From the NCBI GenBank assembly GCA_000507305.1, contig DF239025.1, forward strand, positions 49,853-113,852: DNA of 64,000 nt, read 5' to 3'. The DNA comes from Breviolum minutum Mf 1.05b.01 (Eukaryota > Sar > Dinophyceae > Suessiales > Symbiodiniaceae). Made by a program: the position numbers and the translations under genes. Under the pieces are notes generated by a model. It was not told the origin of the DNA. It was given only the letters and a program-made list of their open reading frames with translations, and did not search any database. Positions 61,035-64,000 of this stretch are shown here, piece after piece (position 1 is the stretch's first letter; each line of letters begins with the position of its first letter).

Positions 61035-61248
61035 TACTTGGATGGGTTCCGTTGGTAAGTGCTGGTAAAGGCTTAGGATCAAGGGATTATAACCCCAATA
61101 TATCCGGTTTATAAGTATGTGAAATTATACATTTATATCAGTTGGTTATAACCCCAATATCAATATATCTCATTCTGATAAGTTCAGGTGCAATAACCCA
61201 TTTAAATTACTACATAGCCTTTTACTAACTTCCTGGGACATCCAAGTA
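61035..61248. repeat. R3 copy with internally duplicated core
   Basis: The termini are those of R3, but the length is about 214 bp because the block GGTTATAACCCCAATAT with its neighbours is present twice. A further one-ended R3 copy follows at 61365-61469. Confidence 0.6.
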
Positions 61249-62548
61249 GCATTGGTAAATACAACCCGGAAGATTAAACATGGAACCTGAGACTACGGGC
61301 CCCCTGGAAGAGGAATATCATCTTCCAAACCGGCATTCTCAGGTTCTATGCTAATCTTTTGGGGGTTGCAAATGGGTTATAACCATAATATATATCCCAT
61401 TTATAAGTAGGTGCAAAAACTCACTGATCCTAACCTTTGATCCTAACTCGCAACGGGACATCCAAGTACGCCCCCAAAAAAAAACATCGTGGAACTTAAA
61501 AATGAAGGTTTCAAATGTTAACAAAAATCCCTTTCCAGTGGTCCATTGTCATGTTCTATGCTATTGTGATCGGTAGGTAAATCTGCAACCTACATGATAA
61601 CACTGAATATCATCTTTATATTATATGATTAAGCTATTTTATGATGTTTGAATCAGATATTATATGTATATTGTATACCTGCAACCTACGATGTATATAT
61701 GTGTATCTAAATCAGCATAATGCCTATAGCTTACGTTCATATTGTACAACCTTTCTTTCATTTGTCTTTGTTTTGCTTCTAAAGAAGGTCGAATTTACGA
61801 GCAAGACAAGTGTCGCTTGGGTTCCCTGTATCTATACTAAAAACGGTGTTTGATAGAAGCGTTGAAAAATGATCAGCAAGTCAAATTGGTTCATGAGACC
61901 CCAATTTTCAGGGTGAACATGCAAAAAATGTTTTAACCCACTTTAGTCATCCTGGCGATACTCGGTTGGGGGGGTGGCATACCAAAATAAAGACGTGTTT
62001 TACTATCTGGGAGTCCGGAATGGTAATCCTATTGAAGCTGGTATATTGACCCTACCGTTTGTAGCTGGCGATTTCTGCTCAACCCCAAAATCTAGAAACC
62101 GTTTGCGTACCGAAAATGGTCATATCTTCCTCCACCTGGCATGCATTTATGATACAAGGCTTCCATTGCCTTGGGTTCTGGCAAAACTCTGCAACAGTAA
62201 TAGAATCCTAGTCTTCCAGTCTTACCTGCTGAGGTGAAAGGTCTTTTGGTAGTAGGTATTTAGGGTTCAATTACCTCCTCACGTTTGGTGTTTGAAAGCC
62301 TAGGGTATAGATTACACCCCCGAAAACTAACATGACAACGGAAAATCCCCATGTTCAATATAGGACATACATCTTCAAATGGTTTGGAAGCCTAGGACTC
62401 GGGGAAAGGTTTAATAGCCTTGCTTCAAAAGCCAGAAACCCATCCCCTTCCGGAATTCTGCGCCAAGGCACCGATCGCGACATTCTTCCATGGCCTGGTA
62501 TTTTTCACAGTTGAAAGGTTGTGAGGAATTTTATTTCCAGATGTTTTA

Positions 62549-62650
62549 CCCTCCTGTAAACTAACATGGCAATGGAACATCTCCATTTTATGCATAGGAA
62601 ATACATCTTCAAATGCTCCATGTTCCATTGCTATGTTAGTCTACCGGAAT
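62549..62650. repeat. R6-type palindrome
   Basis: CTGTAAACTAACATGGCAAT at the left and ATTGCTATGTTAGTCTACCG at the right. Same subfamily as 20871-20980. Confidence 0.7.
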
Positions 62651-62750
62651 GTATGGTTCATGTCCAACTTCCCCTTGTTTTTTTGGAGAAAAATATGTGG
62701 GAAAGGACACGTTCAGTCTATAAGCTCCTATACTTGTACAGTGATGTTGG

Positions 62751-62790
62751 AACAAACAAACAAACACACAAACAAACAAACAAACAAAAA
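62751..62790. repeat. AAAC tetranucleotide microsatellite
   Basis: About ten AAAC units with one CACA interruption. Confidence 0.85.
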
Positions 62791-63289
62791 CCGGGGATAT
62801 GGAAGATTGTCGCACCATATTTTTGTGTGGAAGATGAACATATCCCAAAACCTCCAAACATCTGCTGAGAAGATATGACTGGACCCTAAAAATGCATTCA
62901 CTTGGGTGATCATCCCACTTGGTAAGTGGTTTGCTGAGGGATTTGCAATCCATTTATGACTAGACTAACCCTACTCAGCGGACAAGAACTGACAATAGCT
63001 ATTATTAACCACTTACTAAATGGCATGACAACACCTCCTCTTTGGATGATATGGATGCCTGGGATTAGGTAATCCCTGATGCCCACAGCTCTTTTTTGGA
63101 GTTGATCGTGGCTTGCATATAAAATCCCAACCCCACCACACGCACTCCCCCTCAAACGCACATAGCCCATGAAAAATGCTTTGGAAGGGGAATTTCCGGC
63201 TTCAACTATGGTGTTTTTCACTTCTCAAAATCATCGACTGGAAGATCAAGCTTTTTGCTTGAAACTGTCAGCAAGAAGGGGCTCACAGG

Positions 63290-63720
63290 TCATTGTCACG
63301 CAAATCTTGTTGCAGGAATAGGCATTGGATGTGAAAGAAGCGAGCTAAGCCAAGCGGGCCAAGGGCCAAGCCCCAAAAATCCGAGCGATATCCAGTTCCC
63401 AGGTTTGAGCGAAGAACCTCAAACAGCTCCTGCCACGCTTGTTCCCACAGCTCGTTCCGGGAAAGGGACCTTGATGCGCTCCCACATGGATGACGGCCCT
63501 CCTGAGGCCGACTCCACTAGCTCTTCGAAAAGGGGCCGCCAGGCATCTGGAAGCACCGGAGCGGCCTGTCACCTTCCATGGTCTTCGCCTCGTCCTTGCG
63601 GAGTGGCATGTTGAGGGGAACCCGTCTCCCGAAACGTGTGGTTTCACCGAGGCATTGTGGGCATTGTGTTGGGCGGCCGAAACCCAAAATGGGGGACGGG
63701 CTATGGATAGAACATATAGC
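63290..63720 (-). pseudogene. Gene fragment with two frameshifts, unknown protein
   Basis: The minus strand reads CPQCLGETTRFGRRVPLN and LRKDEAKTMEGDR. After one shift it continues LPDAWRPLFEELVESASGG and SSMWERIKVPF. After another it reads LWEQAWQELFEVLRSNLG and GYRSDFWGLALGPLGLA. All three have clear protein character, including a CPQC pair. Both shifts fall near short homopolymers. Unrecognised; the order suggests one former exon. Confidence 0.4.
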
Positions 63721-63739
63721 ACAATGAACGATTGAAAAA

Positions 63740-63965
63740 AAATTGCCCGTTTTTCTGGGCTTCGGGTTTTTTGCGTCGGTAACCGGGGTTTTTTGCTACA
63801 GTGGGTTGGTTAGGGGGTTTTTTGCGACGGTTGGTGTTGGGGGTTTTTTGCGACAGTGCTTGGGGGGGTTTTTTGCGACAGTGGAAGGGTTTTTGGCTAC
63901 GGCAAGGGGGGTTTTTTGCATTAGTGGTGGTTTTCTGCGACGGTAACCGGGGTTTATTACATCGG
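63740..63965. repeat. Degenerate minisatellite
   Basis: Seven or so units built on GGGGTTTTTTGCGACAGTG, spaced 18-40 bases apart, run close to the right edge of the window. Confidence 0.75.
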
Positions 63966-64000
63966 CGCAGGTCCACAGCGGAGCGTGGGTTGGTTAGGGG

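Noticed and set aside
63740..63965. CRISPR array
   Set aside because: Spacing and units are irregular and the genome is eukaryotic; it is a minisatellite.
1..64000. tRNA, rRNA or other structured RNA genes
   Set aside because: No cloverleaf with box A and box B and no rRNA signature was found by eye. The many palindromes are repeat ends. A tRNAscan-SE and Rfam search would settle it.

Overview
The window looks like nuclear DNA of a dinoflagellate, most likely Symbiodiniaceae or a close relative. Four things point there. Coding sequence is scattered in short GC-richer exons within long introns and spacers packed with palindromic repeats. Several inferred introns need GA-AG or GC-AG boundaries, a known dinoflagellate habit. 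No bacterial-style operon, rRNA or CRISPR array is visible. The inferred proteins resemble, from memory, hypothetical families that recur in dinoflagellate gene models. The species assignment is inference, because no database search was possible.

Regions 1-31.07 kb and 48.57-64 kb are a mosaic of at least ten families of short, palindrome-ended, MITE-like repeats, usually under 200 bp and spaced every few hundred bases. Between them lie isolated exon-like islands, mostly on the minus strand (about 3.7-4.1, 10.4-10.9, 18.0-18.2, 19.7-19.9, 28.3-28.5, 48.9-49.3, 60.4-60.8 and 63.3-63.7 kb). Some carry frameshifts. They are either exons of host genes with huge introns or decaying gene pieces. 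There is also an AT-rich island at 3.4-3.66 kb, several microsatellites, and a minisatellite at the right edge.

The main object is a block of about 17.3 kb (31141-48489) that splits one MITE copy: its left half ends at 31.14 kb and its right half resumes at 48.49 kb. The block contains none of the MITE families and carries at least six spliced genes, all on the plus strand. In order these are: (A) an RG-, K/A/P- and W-rich protein; (B) a protein with methyltransferase-like motifs; (C) a multi-exon protein of an unrecognised family; (D) a smaller lysine-rich protein whose locus contains an assembly join; (E) a GIY-YIG/T5orf172-like nuclease; (F) a 588-residue transposase-like protein with spaced acidic motifs. 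Its ends carry short imperfect inverted repeats and a recurring motif, ACCTCGGGTTT, which also appears in an internal repeat block at 39.67-39.82 kb. I read it as a large, multi-gene DNA transposon that inserted after the MITE burst.

Within the element the genes are co-oriented and evenly spaced. A plausible division of labour is F as integrase/transposase, E as an accessory nuclease, B as a DNA- or RNA-modifying enzyme, and A, C and D as nucleic-acid-binding or structural partners. That division is inference from motifs. Exon joins in genes A, B, C and E keep frame at nearly every junction, which is the best internal evidence that these models are real.
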